A DNA stretch of 64,000 bases from Companilactobacillus bobalius (GTDB lineage: Bacteria; Bacillota; Bacilli; Lactobacillales; Lactobacillaceae), in the NCBI RefSeq assembly GCF_009764355.1, contig NZ_LNUA01000029.1, forward strand, positions 86,522-150,521, written 5' to 3'. The notes under the pieces are model-generated. The model was not told the DNA's origin and searched no databases. It worked only from the letters and a program-made list of their open reading frames with translations. Of the stretch, positions 8,199-16,057 are shown in pieces (position 1 is the stretch's first letter; every line of letters starts with the position of its first letter). The position numbers were made by a program, and so were the translations under genes.

Positions 8199-9190
8199 TA
8201 GCGAATTAAATCATTAGTTCCTTTATTATCGAGATAATTAAATATATCTTGTTTTTCAAAGATTGGTGAATCATTCATGGAAGCCTGTGCCAATACTGAG
8301 TTGGCTATCGCAAATTCTAGAGTATCCACAAAATCCCATTTTTCCAACAGACCAGTAATCACTCCACTGGCAAATGCATCCCCGCTGCCAATTCGATCCA
8401 GAATATTCAATTCCTTGGGAGATGATTCATAAATCTTATCGTGATGAAATAGGAAGCCCTCAAAATACTTCTTATCATCTACAAAAGTTCGTCTACTTCC
8501 TGCAAAAAAACTAATTTGGTAATCTTGGCAAAATTGTTGATAGAGTTTCTTCTCATCTGTCTCTTGATAATCCAACAGATCTGTTAGGTCTCTTTTACTG
8601 CCAAAAATGGTATCAACATAAGGCAGTATCTCTTGATAACGTGCTTTCATTGCTTCGTGTGTATTATTCTCATTTAGACTCATTCTATAGTTGAAATCAA
8701 AACAAACGATTTTTTTCATTTCATGAGCCATTTTGGCAAGTTTCAGTGCTGCTAACCGAGTTTGTTTTGTCAAACTAAGAGCTATCCCACAAATATGAAC
8801 AATATCTACTCCGGCTAAAGATTTTTCAAAACTGTAGTCTTCAACTGACATTTGACTGAAAGAACTCGACAATCGATCTTGATACGTGACACGTTCTGGC
8901 CGTGCTCCCTGTCCTAATTCAACGAAAAAGCTTCCCATACTTTTACCTTGATAGATTATTTTATTATCGCAAATACCCAATTTTCTTAAATCTGCGGCGG
9001 CCTTTTTACCAATCGGATTATCCGGAAGAACCGTCAAAATTGAAGTATCATATCCGAAATGGGCCAGGCTGCTTAGTAAATTAACACCCGTTCCCACAGT
9101 GGTTATATGTAAATTATCACACTGCTCCAACATCATTTTGTCAGCTACAGTAAAGCGCAACATGACTTCACCAAAAGCTAATATATGCAT
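8198..9190 (-). CDS. kdgK: 2-keto-3-deoxygluconate kinase, PfkB family
   Basis: This 330-aa ribokinase-fold kinase carries the C-terminal PfkB signature DRIGSGDAFASG near residue 257, with the catalytic Asp in GSGDA, and an N-terminal substrate-binding segment TTVGTGVNLLSSLAHFG near residue 30. KdgK phosphorylates 2-keto-3-deoxygluconate to KDPG. It is the last gene of a seven-gene operon and lies 11 bp behind a KDPG-aldolase gene, which supports the assignment. A kinase implies that the keto-deoxy acid arises unphosphorylated, which matters for the pathway (see findings). RBS AGAGG. Confidence 0.87.
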   Translation of the reverse strand: MHILAFGEVMLRFTVADKMMLEQCDNLHITTVGTGVNLLSSLAHFGYDTSILTVLPDNPIGKKAAADLRKLGICDNKIIYQGKSMGSFFVELGQGARPERVTYQDRLSSSFSQMSVEDYSFEKSLAGVDIVHICGIALSLTKQTRLAALKLAKMAHEMKKIVCFDFNYRMSLNENNTHEAMKARYQEILPYVDTIFGSKRDLTDLLDYQETDEKKLYQQFCQDYQISFFAGSRRTFVDDKKYFEGFLFHHDKIYESSPKELNILDRIGSGDAFASGVITGLLEKWDFVDTLEFAIANSVLAQASMNDSPIFEKQDIFNYLDNKGTNDLIR

Positions 9191-9201
9191 TTTTCAACCT
9201 C

Positions 9202-9936
9202 TTAGAATTTCTTAATTATTTCATAGAGCTTAGCAACGTCCTCTGGTCTAGTATTGCCTGTTTCCTTATCGATAATTGAACTGTATACGTGCGGAATAAT
9301 TCTCTTTACACCAGCATCAACTGCAATTTTAACGATTTCTTCAAAGTTGTCTAAAGTGATACCACCAGTTGGTTCAAGATCAAAGTCGTTTTCGGCACAA
9401 GCTTTAGCTACTGCTTTAAATTCTTCTTCGTGGGCCAAACCTTTCATTGGGAAGAATTTAATAGATGATCCACCCATGTCTTTTAGCAAAGCAATGGCAG
9501 TTTCGATCGGTACTTCTGTTGGCGTTGTTTGACTACTTAAAGGACCAGTAGCAATATTGACTACGCCAACTTTTCCAGTAGGTGAAACCAAACCATTGAT
9601 AATGGTTTCGTGTTGTCCAAGTGCTTCTCTAGTTGAACCTACACCTGTGAAAACTTGGTTGACGTGTTGAGGTTGAATAACTTTAGAAACACGAGTTACC
9701 ATGCCACTTTGTTTAGGATCACCGGCACCAAGACCAACAGAAACAGCGTTGTTGATTTCAGCTTTATACAACTTCATATCTTCAATTGCGGCTTCATCAC
9801 TAGGATAATTTTTAGTCAATACTCCTAAAACGACGTGTCCTTGCGCAGCTTCATAACAGTCTTTGGCATTTTGAACTGAATTAGCTAAAACATTTAAACA
9901 AATTCCGTTTTCTAAATAATTTGGTAGTAAAGTCAT
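9202..9936 (-). CDS. dgaF: 2-dehydro-3-deoxy-phosphogluconate aldolase, DgaF type
   Basis: This 244-aa TIM-barrel aldolase belongs to the KDGP-aldolase family found with D-glucosaminate catabolism, distinct from Eda. Family-like segments include VSVGLGAGDP, VNQVFTGVGSTR and the lysine motif SSIKFFPMKG, the likely Schiff-base lysine. It cleaves 2-keto-3-deoxy-6-phosphogluconate to pyruvate and glyceraldehyde-3-phosphate. It starts 1 bp after the stop of the ammonia-lyase gene, with RBS GGAGG inside that gene's end. A second, Eda-type aldolase is encoded at 49679. Confidence 0.87.
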   Translation of the reverse strand: MTLLPNYLENGICLNVLANSVQNAKDCYEAAQGHVVLGVLTKNYPSDEAAIEDMKLYKAEINNAVSVGLGAGDPKQSGMVTRVSKVIQPQHVNQVFTGVGSTREALGQHETIINGLVSPTGKVGVVNIATGPLSSQTTPTEVPIETAIALLKDMGGSSIKFFPMKGLAHEEEFKAVAKACAENDFDLEPTGGITLDNFEEIVKIAVDAGVKRIIPHVYSSIIDKETGNTRPEDVAKLYEIIKKF

Positions 9937-9937
9937 T

Positions 9938-11035
9938 TTATTTTCCTCCGAGGATTTCTTTTAGTCTTGAAATAATTTGTTTCATTTCTTCTGAATTAAC
10001 AGATCTGATATCAAATTCGATAATACCTTCATTAACGCGATATTCACGTGCATAAATAGCAATTTCACCGTTACGTAATTGGTCGCAGATCTCTTTAGCA
10101 GTTAATTTACCAACTGGTTTGACGTCAGCACGATAAATGTCTCGGCCAGCTCCATCTTGAACAATCTCAACTTCAACATCGGGTAACTCAGATAAATCTT
10201 TAACAAATGGTTCTAATCGTTGAATCATCTGTTTGCCTGTTTCCGTGCCTTCTTCAAGATACTTGGTGATTGCGGCAGTTAATCCGATAATATTTTCCTT
10301 ACCGATCTTCATACAACGACCAATTCCGGCACCTTGCATGCGAGCCCATCTGATATACTTCTCTTTTCCAAAGATGGCTCCTGATGCTGGACCTTCAATA
10401 GCTTTGGCACCACTGTAAATCACCACATCAGCTCCCATCTTGATATATTTCAACATGTCCTCTTCAGCTGCAGCGTCCAGAACCAAAGGTAAGTTGTGAC
10501 GATGTGCCACTTCGATAGCTTCGGGAATCGACAACATACTCTTTTGAACCGTGTGATGACTCTTGATGTACAACACAGCCGCAGTTTGATCATTTATCTG
10601 CATCTCAATGTGTTCAGGTTTACACATATTGGCATAACCGGCTTGAACCATCTTAGCTCCAGCCACACCAAGCATGACATCTACTGGCGTTCCATAATCG
10701 ACATCGTGTCCCATAGGAAGGATTACCTCACGTTTAGTAATTTTTTCAGTGTAGGGATGATATAAGTGATATTTACTTCCTTGACCGATGATACCGGCAA
10801 TAGTTTCCGCAATTCCGGCTGAAGCTGAATTCACTACCAATGCATCTTCACTGCCGATTAATTTAGCTAAATATTTACCCGTTTGGACTGACAAATCAGC
10901 CATTTCAAAGAAATTTTGGGCTCCCAATTTTTGAGCCGCAACTACGTCATCTGAAACTTTCGAGACTCCTAGAATAGTCATTTTCCCATCGGCATTAATT
11001 ACGTGTTTTAGATTGTATTTCTCATAAATATCCAT
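9938..11035 (-). CDS. dgaE: DgaE-like PLP-dependent ammonia-lyase (SelA-like fold)
   Basis: This 365-aa fold-type I PLP enzyme has the Schiff-base lysine K211 in the motif YSGAKAIEGP and the pyridine-binding aspartate D187 in VLDAAAEED. The family includes DgaE, which removes ammonia from D-glucosaminate-6-phosphate to give KDPG. Members are often misannotated as L-seryl-tRNA selenium transferase or cystathionine synthase; the aldolase and kinase neighbours favour the DgaE role. It begins immediately after the amidohydrolase stop codon. Here the natural substrate may be the unphosphorylated acid, because a KDG kinase follows in the operon; that is inference. Confidence 0.85.
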   Translation of the reverse strand: MDIYEKYNLKHVINADGKMTILGVSKVSDDVVAAQKLGAQNFFEMADLSVQTGKYLAKLIGSEDALVVNSASAGIAETIAGIIGQGSKYHLYHPYTEKITKREVILPMGHDVDYGTPVDVMLGVAGAKMVQAGYANMCKPEHIEMQINDQTAAVLYIKSHHTVQKSMLSIPEAIEVAHRHNLPLVLDAAAEEDMLKYIKMGADVVIYSGAKAIEGPASGAIFGKEKYIRWARMQGAGIGRCMKIGKENIIGLTAAITKYLEEGTETGKQMIQRLEPFVKDLSELPDVEVEIVQDGAGRDIYRADVKPVGKLTAKEICDQLRNGEIAIYAREYRVNEGIIEFDIRSVNSEEMKQIISRLKEILGGK

Positions 11036-11036
11036 C

Positions 11037-12149
11037 TTAATCTCCTATTGAATATAATTGACCGCCGACAACACTGTAAATTGGCTCTACTAAAGTATCA
11101 GTCGTACGTTTATTTCCATTAGAATCAGTTAACTCTTTCTTACCTTTTTTCACATTGAAGATTGTGATATCAGCGTCTTTACCAACAGCCAGTTCGCCTT
11201 TAGAAGTTAACTTGTAATTCTTGGCTGGGGCAGTTGTGATCATAGGTAAAACTTGTTTTAATTGATAACCAACATAAAGCATCTTCTCGATACAAGTAGC
11301 CATGTTATAAACCGGACCATTTTCACGATTAGTATGGTAAATATCGGTACTCAAACTTTGTGGAATTATGCCATCTTCAGTAGCGATTCCTGCAGTACGG
11401 AAGTTAAAACTGTCAGTTCCGTGACCGATGTCGAAAATGATTCCCTTAGCTAAGCCTTCTTTGACGAATGGCTTAATAGCATCGTCAGAACTTACGATTC
11501 CATTCTCTTTACCATTGAAACAATGAGTCATGATATCGCCTTTATCCATTATTTCCATGACTTCAGATAAATCTGGTGGATTAGTTCCTACATGGACCAT
11601 CAGTGGCAAATCTTTATTCAATTGTTTTTGAAATTTTTTGGCTTCAACTAAAGGTTTAACCCCATTACCAACAACGACGGATTTACTGATTCTGGCTTTC
11701 ATGCCAATGATGAAATCAGGATAGTCATTGACTGCTTTTTGGAAGGGTTCGAATTGAATCCGATTCATATCGCCTAGTTCATCTTGAGCCAAGATACCGG
11801 TCTTTGAGATATTGATCATGGCGTAAACATTAGTTTTTTTACTTCTAGTTATTTGATAAAAATCACCGATATTGTCAGCACCAGTTGATCCCGCATCAAT
11901 AACGGTTGTTACACCAGTGGTGTAGCCATCTTTGTCAGGATCATCGTAGTACAACGATAATTTTTCATAACAATGTGTGTGATCATCGATCCAGCCAGCA
12001 CTAATATAAGATTCACCTTTTAGATCAACGATTGAGTCAGCCTCTACATCCAAGTGAGTTCCAATCTCTTTAATTTTGTCATCCACGATATACACTTCTA
12101 GTGGTTTATTATCAACGTCTTTCCCATTTTTGATATATATACTAGTCAA
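11037..12149 (-). CDS. COG3964-type amidohydrolase/deacetylase
   Basis: This 370-aa amidohydrolase-superfamily metalloenzyme is often misannotated as dihydroorotase. The first metal motif is DDHTH (HxH at 57-59). Further ligands follow in order: the lysine in MKARISKS, the histidines in MVHVGT and IMTHCF, and the late aspartate in STDIYHT. COG3964 members studied elsewhere act as deacetylases on acetylated hydroxy or amino acid-like compounds. In this operon it would fit removal of an N-acetyl group before the ammonia-lyase acts; that is inference. The start is TTG at 12149, supported by GAGGGG 8 nt upstream. Confidence 0.85.
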   Translation of the reverse strand: MTSIYIKNGKDVDNKPLEVYIVDDKIKEIGTHLDVEADSIVDLKGESYISAGWIDDHTHCYEKLSLYYDDPDKDGYTTGVTTVIDAGSTGADNIGDFYQITRSKKTNVYAMINISKTGILAQDELGDMNRIQFEPFQKAVNDYPDFIIGMKARISKSVVVGNGVKPLVEAKKFQKQLNKDLPLMVHVGTNPPDLSEVMEIMDKGDIMTHCFNGKENGIVSSDDAIKPFVKEGLAKGIIFDIGHGTDSFNFRTAGIATEDGIIPQSLSTDIYHTNRENGPVYNMATCIEKMLYVGYQLKQVLPMITTAPAKNYKLTSKGELAVGKDADITIFNVKKGKKELTDSNGNKRTTDTLVEPIYSVVGGQLYSIGD

Positions 12150-12154
12150 TTTTT

Positions 12155-13240
12155 CTACCCCTCAAACTGGAACTTGTCCCAAGGTCCGATGTAATCCAAT
12201 AAGAATAGTTCGTCTTTGGAAATTTCAGCAACTTTATTTTTACGAATATCTTTGTGAGCTTGCAATACAACTTGCAACTCATTTTTGTATTTACCAAAAT
12301 CATCATTACCAATCACAACGTCACCACGTTCAAATTTATGAGTCGCCACGACTGGATTGTCATAATCTTTATATTTCTTACGAACTTCAGTTGAACGAAT
12401 CACTAAATCAGTAATATCGCCTCGTCTAACGTGTTGATTGTTCAAAAGGATCTCTTGTTCAACTTCATTGATATCTTCTGCCAATTCAACGTCGAAAGTT
12501 ATTTGATAACGATTCAAAGCACCTAATTTTTGTAATTCAGCTTCTGATGCATAGGCGTTTCCGATGATCACGCAGTCAATCAAGTTGGTTGCGAATAGAT
12601 GTTTAGCTTGAATTTCAATTGGAAGATCACGATGCATTTCCAATGTTGGTAAGCCATCATTAATATCCCAAGGTCCAATCTTACCTGCTTGTGAAGTCAC
12701 AAAAGCAGCTGTATCAATACCCTGATTCTTGAAACGTTGTGAAGCACTGATGAAGAAATCTAGCGGCAAACCTGTGCCCCGTTGAGGATAGAAGTTATGA
12801 CATCCTTGGATAAAAGGTTTGTTAGCGGAATAACTCAAAATATTATTTAGATAAGCAACATCATTACTCATATTTAACTCAATATTCATTTTTTGAGGAT
12901 TGAATGATAACAATGCTTCTTTTTGCCCATCAAATCCTTGATCAAGACGCAATGATTCCGCACCTAATTCATGGAAGAATGACAGATCATCATAAGAAAT
13001 TCCTAACTGATCGAAAATATTAGGAGCAATATCAAGTGTTGTCGAGAAGCCTAAACCCTTGGCAAAATTGATCAGGTCACTGAATTTGGCGGCCACTTTT
13101 TCTTTACCTTCAGAAACTTCCAACATACTCATGAAAATTCTGCTGAAACCATATTTACTAGCTAATTCCAAATATTTCTTATCTTCATTCAAATCACTAT
13201 GATCTGGATAAAGCGAAACGCCTAAAGTTCGTTTGGTCAT
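12155..13240 (-). CDS. GH170 (DUF871, MupG-like) 6-phospho-glycosidase, paralogue in the amino-sugar-acid operon
   Basis: This 361-aa protein has a DUF871 TIM barrel in its N-terminal two thirds (LGVSLYPD near residue 6, FSRIFMSMLE, LRLDQGFDG, CHNFYPQRGTGL) and a small C-terminal beta domain. MupG of this family is an exo-acting 6-phospho-N-acetylmuramidase. The window has a second member at 33125 inside a true MurNAc operon, so this copy probably cleaves a different 6-phosphodisaccharide imported by the PTS IIC of its own operon. Its start ATGA overlaps the end of the small membrane protein gene. RBS GAGGG. Confidence 0.85.
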   Translation of the reverse strand: MTKRTLGVSLYPDHSDLNEDKKYLELASKYGFSRIFMSMLEVSEGKEKVAAKFSDLINFAKGLGFSTTLDIAPNIFDQLGISYDDLSFFHELGAESLRLDQGFDGQKEALLSFNPQKMNIELNMSNDVAYLNNILSYSANKPFIQGCHNFYPQRGTGLPLDFFISASQRFKNQGIDTAAFVTSQAGKIGPWDINDGLPTLEMHRDLPIEIQAKHLFATNLIDCVIIGNAYASEAELQKLGALNRYQITFDVELAEDINEVEQEILLNNQHVRRGDITDLVIRSTEVRKKYKDYDNPVVATHKFERGDVVIGNDDFGKYKNELQVVLQAHKDIRKNKVAEISKDELFLLDYIGPWDKFQFEG

Positions 13241-13503
13241 ATCTTTTTCCCTCTTTCCATCTTGGTAAATCCGTTCATATAGTAATTTGAAATCACAATT
13301 GATAAGTAAATCGTACTTAGAAGTACTAGGATAACGGTCTGTTTAATGAAGAAACTGATCACCGCAAATCCCAGAATCGTCAGTAGTGAAAATAAAATTA
13401 ATTTTCCAGCTGATAATTTTTTTATAAATTTAGGCATGATGCCCTTTTGAACTGATACTTCACTCGCAATAAAAAATATTAAAAGGAATAGAAAAATAAT
13501 CAT
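13237..13503 (-). CDS. Small membrane protein of unknown function
   Basis: This 88-aa protein has three predicted membrane helices (residues about 2-16, 31-52 and 55-73) and a short basic tail. I do not recognise the family. It is translationally coupled to the GH170 gene by an ATGA overlap and follows the PTS IIC gene by 16 bp, with a good ribosome binding site (AGAGGTGA). Its position between permease and hydrolase suggests a role linked to the transporter, but nothing in the sequence proves this. Confidence 0.7.
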   Translation of the reverse strand: MIIFLFLLIFFIASEVSVQKGIMPKFIKKLSAGKLILFSLLTILGFAVISFFIKQTVILVLLSTIYLSIVISNYYMNGFTKMERGKKI

Positions 13504-13519
13504 ATAATCACCTCTGAAT

Positions 13520-14797
13520 TTATTCTTTTTCTAATTGTTGTTTTTCGAAGACTTTGAAGAATGGATAGTAAATTGCTAGATCAATCAAGAAGTTGACACA
13601 AGTTAAGATGAACGCCGGAATACTCCAGTTTGTACTCATCAAAGCACCTAATGGTCCAGGAACTGTGAACGGTAATCTCATCATCATCATTGGTACAACT
13701 CCGGTAATAGTTAAGATGTAAGATAATGTTCCGGTTACCAATGGTCCTACGATAAATGGAATACCCAAGATTGGGTTCATAACGATTGGAGCACCGAAAA
13801 CGATTGGTTCATTAATATTGAATAGTCCAGGTAAGAAAGCTAATTTACCCAAATCTTTTAGATAAGCTGATTTTGAGAATAAGAACAATGTTACTAGAGC
13901 TAAAGTACCACCGGCACCACCGATCCAGATGAACCATTGTAGAAATTGTTCAGTGAAGATTGTTGAAAGGTGATGTGCACTAGTACCTGAAGCAAATTCT
14001 GTCATATTTTGAGCAATTGACATTTCCCAGAATGGTCTAACAATTGGATCCATAATAGCGGCACCGTGAATACCTAATGTCCAAAAACCTGTGATTAGGA
14101 AGATTGTTAGTAACCCACCGAAAAGACTGTTACCAACTAAGACCCCTTTTAGTGGCATTAGAATCATGCTTAAGAACTCTGCAATATTGAAACCTAACAA
14201 GTAACGTACGATCCAGAAGAAAAGTAAGATAAACGCAGCTGGAATTAATGCTACAAATGAATTGGAAACTTCAGGTGGAACTCCATCTGGCATTTTGATA
14301 GTTATGTTCTTTACTTTAAAGAAACGATAAATCTCGACTGTCAGTAATCCTGTAACGATTGAAGCAAATAGTGATGAAGCACTGAGATTCGCGATATTGA
14401 TATATCTACCAGCATCAATTACACCTTTTACATTGTCTATAACGTGAATTGGTGCTGCTGTTGAAACAAGAAATGCTAAAACTGCTAAAACACCATTAGT
14501 TAATTTATCCAATTTATAACTTTCAGCTAGTGATGAAGCAATTCCAAATGTGGCATAAAGAGCTAAAATTCCGACCGTATATCGAAAAGGTATATCTAAT
14601 ATTTCTTTATAAGGCGATAACATATTAGCAACTGATTCGACCGGGATATTATTTATTAATGTGAAGAACGAACCCACGATAGTTAGTGGTAGTGTGGAAA
14701 TAATTCCCTTTCTGATAGCCGTCATATGGCGTTGGTTACCCATTTTATTGGCAAACGGTAAAATTTTAGCATTTAAAAAACTTACTAGGTTATCCAT
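13520..14797 (-). CDS. PTS lactose/cellobiose-family EIIC permease (amino-sugar-acid operon)
   Basis: This 425-aa membrane protein of the CelB/ChbC family has about ten hydrophobic helices. Family features include the N-terminal KILPFANKMGNQRHMTAIRK, the loop segment KMPDGVPPEVSNSF and the substrate-site region GLFNINEPIVFG. The ATG at 14797 is chosen over the upstream ATGs because GGAGGG lies 7 nt before it. It heads the operon IIC-small protein-GH170-amidohydrolase-DgaE-DgaF-KdgK. No IIA or IIB gene is nearby. The family includes transporters for N,N'-diacetylchitobiose, consistent with an amino-sugar disaccharide substrate. Confidence 0.88.
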   Translation of the reverse strand: MDNLVSFLNAKILPFANKMGNQRHMTAIRKGIISTLPLTIVGSFFTLINNIPVESVANMLSPYKEILDIPFRYTVGILALYATFGIASSLAESYKLDKLTNGVLAVLAFLVSTAAPIHVIDNVKGVIDAGRYINIANLSASSLFASIVTGLLTVEIYRFFKVKNITIKMPDGVPPEVSNSFVALIPAAFILLFFWIVRYLLGFNIAEFLSMILMPLKGVLVGNSLFGGLLTIFLITGFWTLGIHGAAIMDPIVRPFWEMSIAQNMTEFASGTSAHHLSTIFTEQFLQWFIWIGGAGGTLALVTLFLFSKSAYLKDLGKLAFLPGLFNINEPIVFGAPIVMNPILGIPFIVGPLVTGTLSYILTITGVVPMMMMRLPFTVPGPLGALMSTNWSIPAFILTCVNFLIDLAIYYPFFKVFEKQQLEKE

Positions 14798-14820
14798 TTC
14801 GTACCCTCCTTTTTTCAAAA

Positions 14821-14848
14821 ACATCATAACATTATAATGTTATGATGT
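14821..14848. promoter_or_regulatory. 28-bp perfect palindrome, candidate operator upstream of the IIC gene
   Basis: The half-site ACATCATAACATTA (14821-14834) is followed directly by its exact reverse complement (14835-14848), with no spacer. It lies between the GntR gene and the ribosome binding site of the IIC gene, so it is the natural candidate operator for that GntR protein. As RNA the same sequence could form a hairpin followed by five U residues and might also act as a weak terminator for gntR. Confidence 0.65.
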
Positions 14849-14859
14849 AAACGCTTAAA
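14846..14859 (-). promoter_or_regulatory. cre-like site
   Basis: TGTAAACGCTTAAA matches 13 of 14 cre consensus positions and touches the 28-bp palindrome. CcpA repression of the downstream operon is likely. Confidence 0.6.
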
Positions 14860-14868
14860 TAAAGAGAA

Positions 14869-15564
14869 TTAAATTTCATATTCAATCTCGTATGGCATTT
14901 TATTACTATCATATATAGAAATTGTATATTCAATTAAGTTTCCTTTATTATCATAACCACGTCTTATTCGCTTCAAAGCAAGTGATTCAGTTTTACCCAA
15001 CAATCTCTGATCTTCTAAATTTAAATTAACCGCACTAAAAGCATCTTTAAAACTACTGATTTCGCGGCCACTATTTTTTAAAAATGTATAAAGTGATTGA
15101 TTTTCAAGTTCTTCAATTTCATCCGGTGCCTTCAGCATAGGTAAGTAATGATTAACAACGATAAAGGGTTTGTCATTCAATGAATACAAACGTTTAATAT
15201 ATAAAATATTTTGATTCTTAAAAGATTCACTTAACGGAGTTTCGCTTGCATTGATTAATTCAACCTGAAGAATTTTCTTGGACAGAATCCCTTGCTCATT
15301 GACAATAGAACTGTATGATCTAGCTTTAGATAACTTGTTAAAAAGATTATTACTGATAACTCGAGTTCCAATACCACTTTTTTTGATTAAATAACCCTCA
15401 GATACCAACTGTTCAACAGCCTTTCTGACGGTGATTTTACTAACTTCATATTTAGTCTCTAATTCATTCTCAGTCGGTATTAAAGATCCAACTGCATAGT
15501 TCCCTGACAAGATATTTTTTTTAATGTCGTCGGCAACTTTTTGATACAAAATTTGTATTGCCAT
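14869..15564 (-). CDS. GntR-family regulator with UTRA domain
   Basis: At 231 aa it has an N-terminal winged HTH (residues about 5-70: LIPTENELETKYEVSKITVR) and a C-terminal UTRA ligand domain (about 90-228) that in this family binds sugar phosphates. It lies directly upstream of the IIC operon in the same orientation, separated only by a cre-like site and a 28-bp palindrome. It is the probable local repressor of that operon. The effector is unknown; a phosphorylated amino sugar is typical of UTRA domains. Confidence 0.87.
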   Translation of the reverse strand: MAIQILYQKVADDIKKNILSGNYAVGSLIPTENELETKYEVSKITVRKAVEQLVSEGYLIKKSGIGTRVISNNLFNKLSKARSYSSIVNEQGILSKKILQVELINASETPLSESFKNQNILYIKRLYSLNDKPFIVVNHYLPMLKAPDEIEELENQSLYTFLKNSGREISSFKDAFSAVNLNLEDQRLLGKTESLALKRIRRGYDNKGNLIEYTISIYDSNKMPYEIEYEI

Positions 15565-15637
15565 ATAAATTTTTCTCCATCTTTAATATTTCTACCTTCA
15601 TTATAGTATTTATTATAATGCTAGTTACATCCATTTA

Positions 15638-15651
15638 TGAAAGCGTGTTCT
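15638..15651 (-). promoter_or_regulatory. Weak cre-like site upstream of gntR
   Basis: TGAAAGCGTGTTCT matches 12 of 14 cre positions in the spacer between gntR and the small membrane protein gene. A TATTATAATG stretch at 15610-15619 could hold a -10 element for gntR. Support is modest. Confidence 0.35.
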
Positions 15652-15800
15652 AAAATAATTCAACGTATTTTCTAAAAATAACAATCTAAATTACATAAGT
15701 CAATGTTTACATTTGGTCATTTTCAAAACTAGCAACTCGTATTTTTGATACATCGGAGTTAAAATCAAATCAATAAATTTTTAAAAAGGGGCTGATTAGA

Positions 15801-16001
15801 GTGCTTGGTATTATCGTTGGACTATTGTTAATCATGCTCTCAATTTATCAGTTTTATGCAACATCTCGATCCTTTAAGAGTTTGAAAAAGGGTAATTATA
15901 CAGATCCTTCACCTTTTATGCTCCCTACTTTGTGGACCAGTACCATAATTGCAATCTTCCTTGCTATTGCTGGTATTGGGACCATCATTATTCTTAAATA
16001 A
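15801..16001 (+). CDS. Small two-helix membrane protein
   Basis: This 66-aa protein has two hydrophobic helices (residues about 2-19 and 44-65) joined by a basic loop. The start is GTG, backed by AAAGGGG 8 nt upstream. It stands alone between gntR and a terminator and is transcribed against its neighbours. I do not recognise a family; small proteins of this shape are common in lactobacilli. Confidence 0.65.
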   Translation: MLGIIVGLLLIMLSIYQFYATSRSFKSLKKGNYTDPSPFMLPTLWTSTIIAIFLAIAGIGTIIILK

Positions 16002-16014
16002 TCTTCAAGATAGT

Positions 16015-16055
16015 AAAAGATGCCAAACATTTCGTATATGTTTGACATCTTTTTT
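16015..16055. terminator. Bidirectional terminator
   Basis: The arms aaaagatgccaaacat (16015-16030) and atgtttgacatctttt (16038-16053) pair with one mismatch around a 7-nt loop and have A/T runs outside. It serves the small membrane protein gene and the convergent GH1 gene. Confidence 0.85.
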
Positions 16056-16057
16056 AC

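Noticed and set aside
9938..11035. L-seryl-tRNA(Sec) selenium transferase (SelA)
   Set aside because: The fold is similar, but the operon context (KDPG aldolase, KDG kinase, deacetylase) and the short length fit the DgaE ammonia-lyase group; no other selenium gene is seen.
11037..12149. Dihydroorotase
   Set aside because: COG3964 proteins are known to be misannotated this way, and no pyrimidine gene is nearby.
12076..12414. Plus-strand open frame of 112 aa over the amidohydrolase/GH170 junction
   Set aside because: Both minus-strand genes there are well supported, and the opposite frame has low-complexity, unnatural composition.
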